Below are positions 30,201-45,200 of a DNA stretch of 64,000 bases, piece after piece. The DNA is from Forficula auricularia. Taxonomy: Eukaryota; Arthropoda; Insecta; Dermaptera; Forficulidae. Numbering within the stretch: position 1 is the first letter of the stretch; each line of letters starts with the position of its first letter. The position numbers and the translations under genes were made by a program. The stretch spans positions 9,065,576 to 9,129,575 of the forward strand of contig JALMQS010000681.1 of assembly GCA_024734495.1 (NCBI GenBank), given 5' to 3'. Below the pieces are notes generated by a model that was not told the origin of the DNA, searched no databases, and saw only the letters and a program-made list of their open reading frames with translations.

Positions 30201-33200
30201 GGGCAAATGATCATTATTTTATTTTTTTCATTGAAGGACTTTTACCATCTTGATGAAAATCTAATATTTGTTAGAATAATATATTCGGAGTAACTTAACA
30301 AAAAATTGAAATTATTTACTTCGTAGTTTTGATAAAAAATAAAAAAAAACAAAAAACATATTTGGGCGATTATTTTTAGTCGAGAGGAAAAGTTCAATGG
30401 CTTGGAAACGATCCATTCATAAAGAGGATGTATAGTAATGTGAGAAGTACAGTCACGTTAAAAAACATAACCTAAAATTTTATCACCGTTCATATGTATA
30501 GAGTGGTTACGAGGCTAAAACTTTTTGTGTGGATTGTCGCGAAAGAACTACCTTAAAAATGTGGTCTCTAATAAGGAACAAATTTCAATTGTAGAATGCA
30601 ATTTAGGTGATCTTATTAAGAAAATTTATAAGATAATAAAATCATCTCAAATGCATTTTGTAATTGATATTCGTCTCTTGTTAGGGACCACCTTTATTTT
30701 ATCAAAATCGTAGAAGCCCTTTTTGAAAAAATAAAGTACAGAAATCATTTTGATACAACTTTTTATTTCAAAGTCCTCCAAAAAGGTTTATACACTCAAT
30801 AGTAAAAATACCGGACATTTGATAATTTTTAGATAAAATGAATAAATAGAATATTGTGTGAGGTTGGGGTTCGTGGGCTGGGGGTCCGAGGTGGGTGGGG
30901 TGCGGGATGGAGTAGTGTTGGGGTGGGGGCGGGGGTTGGGTACGGGTGCATGGTGGTAGGGGCGCTGGGTGGGTTTCGGGGGGTGTGGTGGGTGGGAGTG
31001 GAGTGTGAGGGTGGGGTTCGTGGGCGTGCCTTGCAGCTAGTATTTAATAAAATTATTTATTATCATGAAGGGGAGGGGGGTTAGTTTTTGCATTTTTAGA
31101 CTCCTGGGGGTCCACTGATTATCTATAGTATACAAAATTTGGTTGAGTTTGGTACAAGAGCCTATATTTTCATTTTTTGACCATGAGATATCTTGTCCAC
31201 AAAAATTTGGTAACGCACACTAACTAACAAACTAAAGACAGACTAACTAACAGACGAGACATTTTGATAAAACAAGTTATTATCTCGAAAAATATAATTT
31301 TTTCGATGTTCACTTATTTGGGATTTTTGTAGAGCGAAATGCCATGGTTTCGCTCAATTTTTTTAATCAAATTAGTTTGAGATATTTCGAAAAAAAAAAG
31401 GAAAAAAAAACACTTTTTCATGCACGATTATAATACTTGACCATACCCTGTATGTTAAAGTAAAAAACATGATTAATTAAAAAATGTCTGTTTATGTCTC
31501 GTATAAAAGCTTTTATACGATGTGAGTATGAGTACAGTTAGGAAGACAAAGATAGGGCTAGGCACACACAGTCGACCCAACAATTTAGTTGGGTTGGTTG
31601 AAATCGTGATGCATTATCAATTTATAACTAACTTTAATTAACTAAGTTCGATTTTTTTATCATAAGTGCTCTTCGATCGCTTTTCATTAAATAATCGAGA
31701 TGATCTGCAGTTGCGTTAAACTTAATATATTTATGTCCATCAACTAAACTATCTTAGCAAACAGAAAGTTGCTATTGAAGACACATGTATGGAGCATAGC
31801 CATGTACGGGTGTGAAACCTGGACAATTGGAAAAGCGGAGAGAAAGAGATTGGAGGCTTTCGAAAATGTAGGTGCTACAGAAGAATGATGAATATCAAAT
31901 GGATGGATAAAATTACTAATGAAGAAGTTCTTGGAAGAATCGGAGAAAGAAGAACCTTGTGGGAGAGTCTGAAGAAGAGAAGAGGTCAGATGATGGGGCA
32001 CACACTGAGACATGGGGGACTGCTTAGGGATATCTTGGAGGGGGAGGTGGGAAAGAAAAGGGGAAGGGGAAGACCCAGATTAGAATATTTCAACCAAATA
32101 ATTGGGGATATGGGATGCCAGACATTTAGAGAGGTTAAACAGCTGGCGGGGGACAGAGTCGAGTGGAGACGGATTGTTGCATCAAACCAGTCTTAGGACT
32201 GTATACTCAATGATGATGATGACTAAACTATCGCTCGACTGAAAATCGACTGTGTATGCCCTAGCTAAATGATCAATTTTCATTAAATTCATTTTTTTTT
32301 TCGATATAATATAATAATACAGGCCCTCTTTCGACACCGAATCAATCTAAGTGTTCCACTTTTTTTGCACCACAGTGTATATACTATATGTTTATTTGCA
32401 TCAAGCATCTTTGATTTAATCTTGCAAATTCACAACTCCGTTACTATCGAGAAGGCCCTTTAAAATATAATGTTATTTTAAAATAGTTCCTTATTAAGGA
32501 GGTTCTTTCGCGACACTCCACACAAAAAGTTTTAGCCTTGTAACCACTCTATACATATGAACGGTGGTAAAATTTTAGGTTATGTTTTTTAACGTGATTG
32601 TACTTCCTCACACTACTAAATCCTCTTTATGAATGGATCGTTTCCAAGCCATTATATCCCCTCCACTAAAAATAATCGCACAAATATGTTTTTTTTTATT
32701 TTTTATCAAAAATACGAGGTAAATAATTAAAAAATTTTTTTAAGTTACTCGAATATATTATTCTAGCAAATATTAGTTTTTTCATCAAGATGGGGAAAGT
32801 CCTTCAATGAAAAAAATAAAATAATAATCATTTCCCCCACCTTTTCCCAATCTAACATATGTAAAAAAATTCATTAATATAGACAAGGGAGTGTGGTTTC
32901 ACAGTGAATGAAATAAAACTCAAAGAGGTTTATACAAACTCAATATATTTCGGACTAATAATCCAGAAATATATTGAGTTTGTATAAACCTCTTTGAGTT
33001 TTATTTCATTCACTGTAAACTATACTCCTTTACTTTATTAATTAATATCATGTTTCACCTAAAACCTACACCAATTTCCTTAAGTAAAATTAAAAAATTT
33101 CATTTTTAATTGCAATTATTTCATGTTTGGTGTGGTAAATCGTCTTCAAATTTTAACAGTGTGTTTATTATGCTTTTAATGACTTATATTCCAAGTTTCA

Positions 33201-36200
33201 AAGTCTTCTTGAATTTTTGCATTTGTGAAAGAACTACCTTAAATATGTTTTCTATACAAAATTTCTATGAAGAAAAGTGACACCTTTCTCAATGATTTTG
33301 AATTTAATAATAATATAATAGAGGAAAAGCATTTTTCCATTAAATGTAAATGGGTAATATAAATATGACACTGACATGCTCTTCGGAAACAATACGAGCG
33401 ATTCCAAGTCGAGGCACCTCGAGTCTTTTATGCACTTGTCAAGCAGTCGGTTGGCAAGTACAGAAACATCGGGTTGTCGACCTGGCTCCCATGATTGCGC
33501 AGCCATAGGACTCAGTTCCACATTAACAAATAATAATCCATCATTTGGCCGGGTAGCTTTAGGCTGTTGAATGTCACAGGAAACTTGACAAAGCACTTTG
33601 GTTTTTCCCAATTCAACTACCGCAAGACCCCAATCAGTTCCAAAAGTAATCTGTAGTTCACGCCATTCATCAAGTTGACGACCATCCACTCGCTAAAACA
33701 ATAATTCAAAACAAAAATTAAGTATAATTTTAATTATAAGCTAGAAATTGTTTAATTATATATTTTAAAAGTTTAAGCTAATTATGAAGTAGATTACGAA
33801 ATTTTATTTATCTATCTTATATTATAATTAGAGACCGGATTCCTATGCAATTGCATATTTTGTTTGCCGGTACGTACGACCCAGGGGATCAATTATCTAT
33901 CCGAATCATGCATCTAGGATACTGTGGGTTCAATTTTATACTGCATATTTTTGCACATTTGAGTGATATTGCATAAATTGCATATTTGAAGGATTTTTTG
34001 TCAACTATTGCCTATTTCGAGCCAAATACGGATTTTTTAAAAGTAAATTTTAGGAGATAGAATGAAAAAAAAATGAAATATACTCGTGGACAAAATTAGC
34101 GGAACGTCGAATAAAAGCCAGAAAAATATGCTTTTTTATATAAATATATAAATATTTTTTTAGTTATTTAAAGTGATTTTGATAATTTTTAAGTAATTTT
34201 GACATTAATTAATAAATTGCAAAATTTTAAAATAATCTAAAATTAAAAAAATATGTCTTATCTGAAATTAAGTGATTTAATGTTTGAATGTATTTTTTTT
34301 CTTTATAAAAAATTTAAATTGTTTTAATAATTTGTATTCCCTCCCCTGGCTCTGATAACACATTTAACTCTCCTAGGCATGCTCATAATTGTGTAATCAA
34401 TGAATTTTTGAGGTATTCGATACGCTTCCTCAAGTAGGGCATTTTTCGCTTCCTCTGGGTTAACAGGAGCTAGAGATCTCTTCTTAAATGATGTTCCCAA
34501 CATGTCCCAGACATGCTCAATAGGATTTAAATCTGGAGAGCGTGCAGACTAATTGATTGTTGATAAATTCACTGTTGACAAATAGAGACAAACTTTCTGG
34601 GCTTCGTGAGTGGTAGCGTTATCATACATTAGAATAAATTGTTCGCCAATGTATGGTGCGAAAGGCATTCCATAATCTTCCAGAGTGTCTGAAATATACC
34701 TTTCAGCATTCATTGACCCAATTTCCACGGTGTGTAATTCCGTACGCGCCCCCAAAGAAATGTCTGTCCAAACCATACAGACACCGAAAGCCGTCCGCGG
34801 AAGAATGTTCCATTGATGGTACCTCTCATTGTCTATCTCATACCTATGTAAAATGACATCCTGAATCCGAATATGACTTCCGTTTCCCCCATCACCCACC
34901 GATTTTTTGGAAATGCCCCCCTCCCTCCTATGTATTTTTTTTTTTAATGATATTGATGTGAGAACGAGATACACCAGAAGGTCCATCCCCTAAAGGCCTG
35001 TATGGGCTGGCCCCTCCATCGTAAAAAGAACAGAGTAGAAGGAAAGAAGCCAGGATCACAAGCCAAAGCTTAGAAAATTAGATACAATCCAATATCCAAT
35101 TTACTGAGTTTATAGGGGCTTCGAGCAGTGGTAAATTCTCCGTTCGATAAATTAGGTTAAATTTATCTCCCACTTAATTTTTTTTTTCCAGACCCTATAC
35201 TTACAGAAAAAAATGTCTGGGTATAGCCGGGAATCGAACCCGAGACCTCCGGGTTGCCAGCCACAGACATGCTGACCATTACACCAGGGAGGCCGACCCG
35301 ATACCACTTTTCGATAATTTTATGGCCATGAATTTGTTTTGGATAGGGGAAAAGGATTATTTTAACCATTAAATTTCTTCTTATAGAGCTTAATGTTGCT
35401 TTTGAGAATAAAGATAATGTTTAAATCAGTAATTTTTTCAATTAAGTATTTATATATGTTGCAGTAAAAACCCGTTTTTACTAAGAACGGATTCTTATTA
35501 GTTAAAACGCGTTTCACTGAATACCTTTGTGGCAACTAGAATTTACTGATGTTGATTGAGTTTGGTCCAAAGGACTAGAATCTTCATTTTTGACCTTTTC
35601 AAAAAATTTTTAAACGAAAATGTCAAAAACTTTTTTTTTTTTTAATGATATTGATGTGAGAAGGAGATACACCAGAAGGTCCATCCCCTAAAGGCCTGTA
35701 TGGGCTGGCCCCTCCATCGTGAAAAGAACAGAGTAGAAGGAAAAGAAGCCGGGATCACGAGCCAATCTCAGAAACTTAGATACAATTCAATATCCAATTT
35801 ACTAAGGTTTTAGGGGCTTCGAGCAGTGGTAAATTCTCCGCGCGATAAATTAGGTTAAATTTATCTCCACTTAAAAACTACATTTTTATTAGATGAAAAG
35901 TTGTAGAGGATGTAATTTTTGACATTTTCGTTTAAAATTTTTTGAAAATAAATACCCAAAATGAGGCGGAAGGTCAAAAATGAAGATTCTAGACCAGGGG
36001 TGGCCCAACCCGAGGCTCGCTTTGAACATTTTTCCAGCCCTCGAGATTCATAACACTTTTACAAAATATATTTATTTTATAATGGCCAAAGTGTTATATA
36101 TTTCTTTACAATGTCCGTTTAGTATCATTATTTTTATATTATCTATGTTTACATGTAAGAATAATAATGGTAAACACAATAATAATAACTCATTATATTT

Positions 36201-39200
36201 CAATTTTTTACTCCAAAAAATGTCTATAGTGGATCTAAATCTAATATGGGCAGGGCCGGATTTAGATGTTTGCCGCCCATGTGAAAAATTAACACTGCCC
36301 CCCCCCCCCACCCCACCGGCCATTCATCGACACCCTAATCATTAGGACCTACCTTACCTCGTTGTCAAAAACTTACATTAGGGCCTAATGTTTAAGTTTT
36401 TGACAACGATGTAAGGTAGGCCTGTGGTTTTCATACGTAGGAAATAGTAAAGAAAATAAATAACAAAGCATAGTTTACGTTAACAGATACAATATTTTAT
36501 TAATGTACATTGTACTTATAAAAAAAACATACATTGTTAACCTACATGATTTTTTAAAGATTAACCAAAGTTCGTTCAAATAAGAGGTTTCCTTCTTGAT
36601 CGGTCTTTAGCAAAAGTATTGATAATATCTTCAAAATCCAATTTTACGGTAATGTCTGATTCAACGGATAACACTGCACTGTTGACGAGTCTATCTTGTC
36701 GCAAGTAATTCTTAATCCGGCGTAAAACTGAAAAAGATCTTTCAGCTGAACAACTTGTAGAATGTGTACAGCAATATATTTTTAGGGCAATACAAATGTT
36801 TGGGGAAATATCTTGGAGGTTTTTCTCCACTATCATCTTGTATAAGCTCGGCAAAGTCCATGGCACTACAACTTTTTCTCCTTTTTTGTTGGTGATTTCA
36901 TTTTTTATGTTCTTCGAACATCCTTTCAAGAGTAAACAATGTTCTTCAAAATTAATTTTAATATCCTTACTGTACATTTCACACAGATTGTTAGCTGAAT
37001 TAGACATGTTTGGCAGGTCCATGATTTCTAATTTTGTTAAAAAGTCAAACATCGTTGCAAACTCTTCGCAGGCCGTAGCACGTTTTTCAATATCCTCAAC
37101 TAATGAATTTGTTACTGAATTGAAACATGACTGCATTTTTCCTTCGTTGATTAGATTTCGATCCTCTAACAATTTCTTACCCTTGCTAGAATCTGTTTTC
37201 TCTTCTAATGTTTCTTCACCTTCTGCTTCTGAAGAAGATTCGTCAAAAAACTTCTTCCTTTTGCGTTTTCTCTCTGGAGCTGGTTCACTTTTTTCTGCCA
37301 AGAATACATTTTGTGTTTTAACCGTTTCTTTATTTAACTTTATGGCTTTTTCATAGTACATTTTAAATGATTTTTTCAACTCTTCAATGTAGTTAACTAA
37401 GGAATCAATCAGTAACACAGCTCGTGAGACATCCATATCTTCTTTTTGCAATTTTGTCATTGTCTTTCCATTTTGTGTAAAAATAGTATTCCATACTAGA
37501 GACATAAAAGCAGTCTCAAGTTTCATAAGGTGTTTCAAAACTCATTTGGCTTGATTCTGGCACCATTGTAAGAGATTGAATATTTTTATATTAAAATAAC
37601 AGATAAAATACATTTTAAATTTCTATAAAAATCGTTTTGTTATTTTTTAACAAATGTAATCAACGCCTACGTTACCTTATGAAAATTATAATTTTGAAAA
37701 AATCTAGCACATGCATCTTTTGCGCTGTTGCCAAATTGTTTTTATACATTTTTCATTAATAATTCATTACTAGCTGCAAGGCTCCGCCTTCGGCGAACCT
37801 CTTGCTAGCCAGGGGCTCGACCCCTGGACCCCAAACCCACCCTCACACTCCACACCCCCTGAAATCCACCCAGCACCCCTACCCCCACACCCGTGCCTAA
37901 CCCCCGCCCCTACACTCCATCCTGCACCCCACCTACGAACCCTAACCTCACACCCCACTACCACCCACCCAGCTCCCCACCACCCGCACCATGCACCCAT
38001 GCCCAAACCCCACCCCCACACCACCTGCACCCCTACTTCGCCTTACTACCTCACTCCACCGCCATTCCACCCCGCACACCCCATGCCCTAACCCACCCCC
38101 GCACCTAGTTTTTGCATTTCTAGCCTTCTAGTGACCCACAGATTATGTATACAAAATTTGGTTGAGTTTGGTCCAAGAGCATTTCATTTTTTGACCCCCA
38201 TTCTGGCTGGTTAGTTTTTGCATTTCTAGCTCTCTAGAGGCCCACAAATTATGTATACAAAATTTGGTTAATAATGTTGGTTTAGTTTTTTATAAAAATG
38301 GTAAGAATGGTTTCTTAATTATAATTAAATATGTATGTAAATTTTCCGATATCCCGTAAATGTTAAAGAGCCTGAAAAACTCGATTTTTGAAATTTAATA
38401 TCTCCGTAACTGTATTGTTCATAAATTTCGTTTTTGCCACCAATCGATGCAGAAGTCCGCCTCCGTGGTGTAATGGTCAGAATAACTGACTGGCAACCCG
38501 GAGGTCTCGGGTTCGATTCCCGGCTATACCCAGACATTTTTTCTGTAAGTATAGGGTCTGGTAATAAAAATTAAGTGGGAGATAAATTTAACCGAATTTA
38601 TCGCTTGGAGAATTTACCACTGCTCGAAGCCCCTAAAACCTTAGTAAATTGGATATTGAATTGTATCTAAGTTTCTGAGATTGGCTCGTGATCCTGGCTT
38701 CTTTTCCTTCTACTCTGTTCTTTTTACGATGGAGGGGCCAGCCCATACAGGCCTTTAGGGGATCCACCTTCTGGTGTATCTCCTTCTCACATCAATATCA
38801 TTAAAAAAAAAAAAAAGTATTTAAATAATAATCTGTCTAAATTTCAAAAAAATCCTAAGAAAACCCATTTGGCGGAACAACTACCTTAACTAACGGGTTT
38901 TTACTGCAACATGTACAGAAAATAAAGGTACTTTTCCTAAATTATAACTGCCGCTAGAGCCCTGAAGACGTAGCTTTTATAAAAACAGTATATTAAAGAG
39001 CCTCTTGATACACAACTTTCTTTCGCTATTACAGATTGCAAATCCAAAAATTAAAAATCCCTTCATATTTCGCTCCACCCTAAAGTGCAGCAAGCCATTG
39101 AAAATAAAAAAAATAATAATTACCAAATTTTTATTGATTGCTTCTAGAACAAATGTTTTTTCGCAATTGGAGACCGGAGTTTCTTTCATGTTTCTTGACA

Positions 39201-42200
39201 TTTTGGTTTTCTTATTTTTTTAAAATATATAAAATATTATTACATAATTTTGTCAATAAAATCTGTTAAAAAAATAAAACTATTTAATGTTAAAGGATAA
39301 TTTTTAGTTGATATTTAATTATAAATAATACTTAATTGATTGTCTTGTCGTTTTTAAAATTTGACATCTATGCCGTGTACGCCATGTGCTCGTTCAATTT
39401 CGATTCAAATTAGCATCTAAATTCATCATTTAGAAAAAATTATTTTAAATATAATTGACAAATAATTAAAATTAAATAATTTAATGATTTAATTTTTTAT
39501 TATATAGATGAAAAAAATTAAATTTACTAAATGGAGGGAAAATTAAATTCGATGAAAATGATACATGGCTTAGAGTTTAGCGCTCGTATAATATTTGGTA
39601 ATTTTTTGTTGGCCAACCGCGAACGGTTTGAGGGGTTTTGCGCATAGTCAAAGATTACTAAAGAATTATCTACTCTTATTAAACGAGCAAAAATTGTTTG
39701 TTTATATATTTATATATCTACTCTTATTAAACGAGCAAAATTGTTTTTTATATACCTATATATATATTTAGTAGCTGGAGCCACCGAGCGATGCACGGCA
39801 ACTCCTGCCCCCCCCCCCCCCCCTTCGCGAAACCACACACCTCGCCCCCACCACTGCACCCTCACTCCGCCCCAAACGCGCCTCCCACCCCCGGATTTCT
39901 CACAACTGCACCCCACCTCCGGCACATCACACATCCACCCCACCCCGCACCCAGTTTTTGCATTTCTAGCTTTCTAATGGTCCACATATTATGTGTATAT
40001 TTGTTTACTCGTACGCCAATTTGCCCACATTCGTTCATATTGATAAACATTATAAAAAAATAAATAGGAAAATAATAATAATAAATAAACTGCAACGGAT
40101 CGTTGCTAAACTTTATCCAAATTCATTTGAAATATTAATATGTTTGTTCCTTTATTATTAATCAGATATCACTTGCGATTTGTAGTTCATATTGACATTA
40201 ATTCAAAAATAATTCTCATTTAATAGTCGAGGAATAACCATTCTACATTGGATTTTTGACATTTCGGTTATTATTGTAACCATTGCTGAAGACATGGAAG
40301 AATCGACTTAAAATCAAAAATAACGATCGATTCTTATCTAATACTAGAGGAATAACCTTATTGCATTTCATTTTTAATGTTTTGACTATTAATGGAAACC
40401 TCTACTGAAAATGTGGAAGAATCGACTTAAAATCAAAAAGACTAAATTCTTTTATGGCAAACAACTCAAGCTTGGGCAATGGAATGACTTTTCCTAATTT
40501 AATATGAAAGATATTAATTTGCCGATGGTAATAGATTCAAATTTACTAGAAAATCATAAGATGGTGTCATCTATTAAATCCGATGGAATGGAATATTTTT
40601 AATTATATGTCAGAGGGGTTGTTTTTCCATCGGATTTAATAGATGACACCATGACACAATCTTTTTTCTTAAATTATTTTATTTATTTGATTATTATATT
40701 TATAATCGTACATTTAAATATATTAAATTATAATTTTACTTATGGAAAGTGGTGTAGGTTTTAGGTGAAACATGATGTTAGTTAATAGAGTAAAGAGTGT
40801 GTAGTTTCACAGTGAATGAAATAAAACTCAAAGAGGTTTATACAAACTCAATATATTTCATTCACTGTGAAACTACACACCCTTTACTCTATTAACTTAA
40901 ATTATAATGTTAAAAGATATTTCAATATTGTAGAGTGAATGGACTTATGGAATCCTTAACAAATGACTTGATTAGTTCGAATATCTTGGACCGATAGATG
41001 TTCAGAGGCTGATGGAAACTTAACATGAACTGATCAAAAGATCATCTAATTCTTTAGTAGTGAATAAAATGGGGGTACTTTTTTTAAGACGGTACTAGTA
41101 ATTTGATGAATTCATAATATTAATCAGAAAAAAATCCATAAAAAATATATGATATCTGAGGGGACTCTCTCGTCACGACAAACTTCTCTTAATTAGAATT
41201 ATATAGAAAAAAAGAACGAGATCAATTTTATCAATTATATTTATCTCAGGCTTACAATTCCTTGATTTTATAATAAAATAATAAATAATTTTTATTAACG
41301 TTTCTAATTATTTATTACTAAAATTATTTATTTAAAACTAATAATACCATAATATAGCTATGCTCTGCTGCCCTCTGAGTCTTGGGTCAATGGTTTGCCA
41401 AACCAAGGCTTTTTGTATATAACATATCTTTATTCTTAAATTATTTTATTTATTAATTTATTATATTTATAATCGTAAATTTAAATATATTAAATCATAA
41501 TATTAAAAGATATTTCAATATTGTGGAATCCTTAACAAATGACTTGCTCATGGCGGCAAGCTTGCGACTCAGCCTCTTGATAAAACATGCCAAAGAATTA
41601 TAAATAAAAAGAAAACGATCTTCTTTTATCTATTTCATCTATCTAGAGGTTCACTAATATAATAAAATAGCACTTCAATTAAAAATTTTTTAGTTTAAAT
41701 GAAATTTTATGAAAAGATTCTATTTCTTCTCTCGGGAGCGAATCAACTAGAAATGATAAAAAGTTTTATCTTTTTTCTTATTAGTTATTTATTCAAATCT
41801 ATTGAAATTTCATTTCTGTGTTTTATTTTCATGTATCTTTTATAGCAAATAATTATTATTAGGAAATTTGCATTTTAAAGGGTAGTTTATTTGAAGTCAA
41901 TTTGAAAAAATGCTAATAACTCAGTTGATATTTTTTAAAAAATATAAAATTAATAGATATTATAAAACAAATAATGATTGATAATTTAATTCCATTTTGA
42001 ACAAAATTGATTAGGTACTTTTTGAGAAAATGGTCAAAAACCATCTGAACCGTCAAAAAACGATGTTTTTTGAAAGCACGAGATGCTTTTGAAAAAAGTT
42101 TAAAAAGTCATATGAAACGAAACGTTGACTTGTGACATGGAGATGAATTTTAAAATGTTTCTTAAACGGCCTTTCGTAGACGGATTTCAGGGTTTTTGAC

Positions 42201-45200
42201 GATTTTCTCAAAAATGTACTCAATCGATTTCTTTCAAAATTGAATTAAATTATCAATAATTAATTGTTTTATAATATGTATTAATTTCATATTTTTAAAA
42301 AAAATTTCAAAGCAGTTATTTGCGTTTTTTCAAATTGGACTTCAAATAAACTACCCTTTAAAATTCAAATTTCTTAATAATAATTATTTGATATAAAAGA
42401 TAAAAGTCAATAACACACAGATATCAAATTTCAATAGGTTTGAATAAATATCTAATAAGAAAAAAATAAAACTTTTTGGCATTTCCTGTTGATTCGCTTC
42501 CGGAGAAAAGAAATTGAATATTTTCATACAATTTCTTTTAAACTACAAAATTCTTAATCAAATTGCTATTTTCTTATATTATAAAGATACTATGAACTCT
42601 CAGGATAGATTAAATCGATAAAATAAGATCGATTTATTTCTCATTTATAATTTTTTTCGTCTCATATATCGAGAGGATGTCTCGCCTATCAGACATTTGT
42701 GATTGATTCAAGTCTATTCGCACTACAATATTGAAATATCTTTTAACTCGTAAACTATTAATTTTAGACATTTTACTTTTATGAACTTTTCTGTTGGAAA
42801 TTAAATCCTCTTTAATAAAGGTCATTATATAAATTTGTGTACCTCAAAGGGTTAGGCAGTAAAGGTGAATTTTATGTGGAAAGTTGGATAAAAATTTCTC
42901 TAACGCCCTAGATATTCGACGTATAAAAAAATTATGATTAAAAAACATGTTGATAATTTAATTTACTAAAAGAAAGTTCATTGTGCATAATTAACATTAA
43001 ATATCTAGTGAGGATTAAACATTCAAAATTAAATATTTTTTTCTGAGAAAAGTAAACATTATTTTACAAAAATAGCGGTTGTATATAAAGGGTATGGTTT
43101 CCCTTAGATTGAATGAGAAAATTTTTATTGAAACCCGTGACATCAATCAAATTCCATATTTTTGATTAAAAAAATTACCTGGCAATTGAAGATTATTTAC
43201 ATTTATATATCTCATAAACCATTGATTTTAGGCATTTCTCTCATATTAACTTTTCTAATGGAAATTAAACGTACTTTAATATAGGTCCTTATATAAATTT
43301 GTGTACCTCAAAGGGTTAGGCAGTAATGATGAAATTTAAGTGGATAGTTAGATAAATAATCCCTAGAAAATTATTCTTCCCCCTAGAAAAATCGAAACTC
43401 CATTTTTTTACGAGTCATCACTTATGTATTTCTCATTAAATTATTTGGTTACTTTCAAAAATTGGTCAATTCTACTACAAAGTTAGTTGATCGCTAGTCG
43501 GATTACCGAAATTGAAACCTTGTGGTGCTAATCAGCTGGTTGGGTGCCCCCTCCCTCCCACCAAGGTAAATGGTCGCGACCATTCCATTTTGAGTCACTT
43601 AACTAAATTTTGGGTTCAAAAACATAAAGCAACAATGGCAATGAAGAGACTATATTGGGCAGCGACCAAAAATAAATTCAAAATAAGCTGATGTGGACAT
43701 CCACATTATTTTACCATACACCTGGCCTCTCTCTCTTATTTTTGAACCCCTTCTCTTCTGGGCCACTATCAAATTCACATAATGAGACATTTTCATTAGG
43801 TCATCTAAGCTGCCTAACGAATATGTAAAATAATAACAGCTCAAGAATTGTGGGTGTTTCGATTATTGATTAGTTCGAATATCTTGGACCGATAGATGTT
43901 CNNNNNNNNNNNNNNNNNTAACCCTTTTTCAAAAATTAAAAAAGAAAATGTATTATATAAATCAAATAAGATATTTAAAAATCAGACGACTCATTACAAC
44001 ATTACAACAACAATTTCGAGTAAAAGAAATTATCATGAGAAAGACAGAGGGAAAAAAGAGAGTTCTAGTCTCTAGAAATCATAGAGATAAAGGATATTGT
44101 TAATGTATTTGTTCTATTTCTATTTAATTTGGAAAGTAAAAGTGTGTTGAGACTTAAGATTTAAGAAAAGCTAGGCTTATTATGAGGGAATCCAATGACT
44201 TACTAACTCGTCAGAACAAGTTCCATGTAAGTACTTTACTTTACATATCCTACAAATAGAGCTGGGGACTTTAAAATATTGTATTTGGATTTCAAATACA
44301 TTTCTGCAGATATTTTGTATTTCAAATAAATACTTATAATCTATTTTATAATAAATATTTATGACTTTTCCATGGCTATATAATAAAAAATATTTTTTAG
44401 ATTATAGTATGGATTTATTGAAGATATTCATCAATTGAAAAGTTTAGAGGGAACCCGCATAATTTGGAAAGTGTTAATGATATAAACAACAACGTTTCGA
44501 AAACTATTTGTGTTCAGTGTTCTTGTGCTCCTCTTCGAAATGTTGTGCATTTCAGCGAGTTATCTCATCTCTTCCATTTATATTTCAATTACCGGTCTAT
44601 TCGTCTATTTATCTCAATATTTGCTTAATTTTTTCGACCAATTGCCATAATTATAAAGACAAATAGATAGAAAATGTGCGAAAGATAAAAGTATTTATTG
44701 ATTATTATAATTTTATATTTATTTTACAAGTATATAATTATTTTTACTTTACCATAAAGGGTATGGTCAAGTATTGTAATCGTGCATGAAAAAAGTGGTT
44801 TTTTTCCTCTTTTTTGGAAATATCTCAAAAACGGCTGAAACTATTTTGATTAAAAAAATTGAGCAAAACAATAGCATTCCGCAGTACAAAAAAGTTCTAA
44901 TAAGTGAACATCGAATGAATTATATTTTTCGAGATAATAATTGTTTTGTCAAAATGTCAGTTAGTCTGTGCGTTACCAAATTTTTGTGGACGAGCTAGCT
45001 CAAAAACTAGTGTGAATATCGAAACCAAATTTCACATGTAGTTTTGGTCCATTGATTTTTCGTTTATTGGGCCACGCAGGTGGGGGCCTCCACTAACAAG
45101 AAATATTTACATAGTCGGGTGAATTTAATTACAGGAGTATTTACATAATTATAGGAATATTAACATAATATATTTACAAAAAAAATATTCTTTTTTTCTT

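Larger units (their letters stand above)
36253..37538 (-). mobile_element. hAT element, right part
   Basis: The 3' end CAGGGCCGGATTTAGATG at 36253 is a typical hAT terminus. The left terminus is missing, since sequence beyond 37.56 kb belongs to an M1 MITE. Contains a 320-codon transposase fragment and a 35-bp-arm hairpin (36336-36418). Confidence 0.8.
37570..38889. mobile_element. M1 MITE split by two insertions
   Basis: Inner M1 sequence (TGCGCTGTTGCCAAATTG) at 37720 continues at 38269 (GTTGGTTTAGTTTTTTATAA) after a C-rich insert. It breaks again at 38455 for a SINE and ends at 38889 with the inverse of TTAAGGTAGTTG. Confidence 0.78.

Noticed and set aside
34860..34986. N-terminal part of the 145-codon Tc1-like ORF as a genuine start
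   Set aside because: The first residues come from the oligo-T and tail of the adjoining SINE; the true Tc1 N-terminus is missing.
36796..37356. 186-codon plus-strand ORF
   Set aside because: Shadow of the hAT transposase frame on the opposite strand.
37770..38108. Pro-rich and Gly/Trp-rich ORFs on both strands (also near 30854, 39741-40095 and 47913-48240)
   Set aside because: They arise from C-rich/G-rich repeat tracts. They are open in several frames, not conserved between copies, and have no splice context.
38456..38528. Functional tRNA gene (also 16555-16625, 35221-35294, 51115-51192 and 14258-14338)
   Set aside because: A and B boxes are present, but the cloverleaf is degenerate and the blocks continue into SINE bodies with oligo-A tails.
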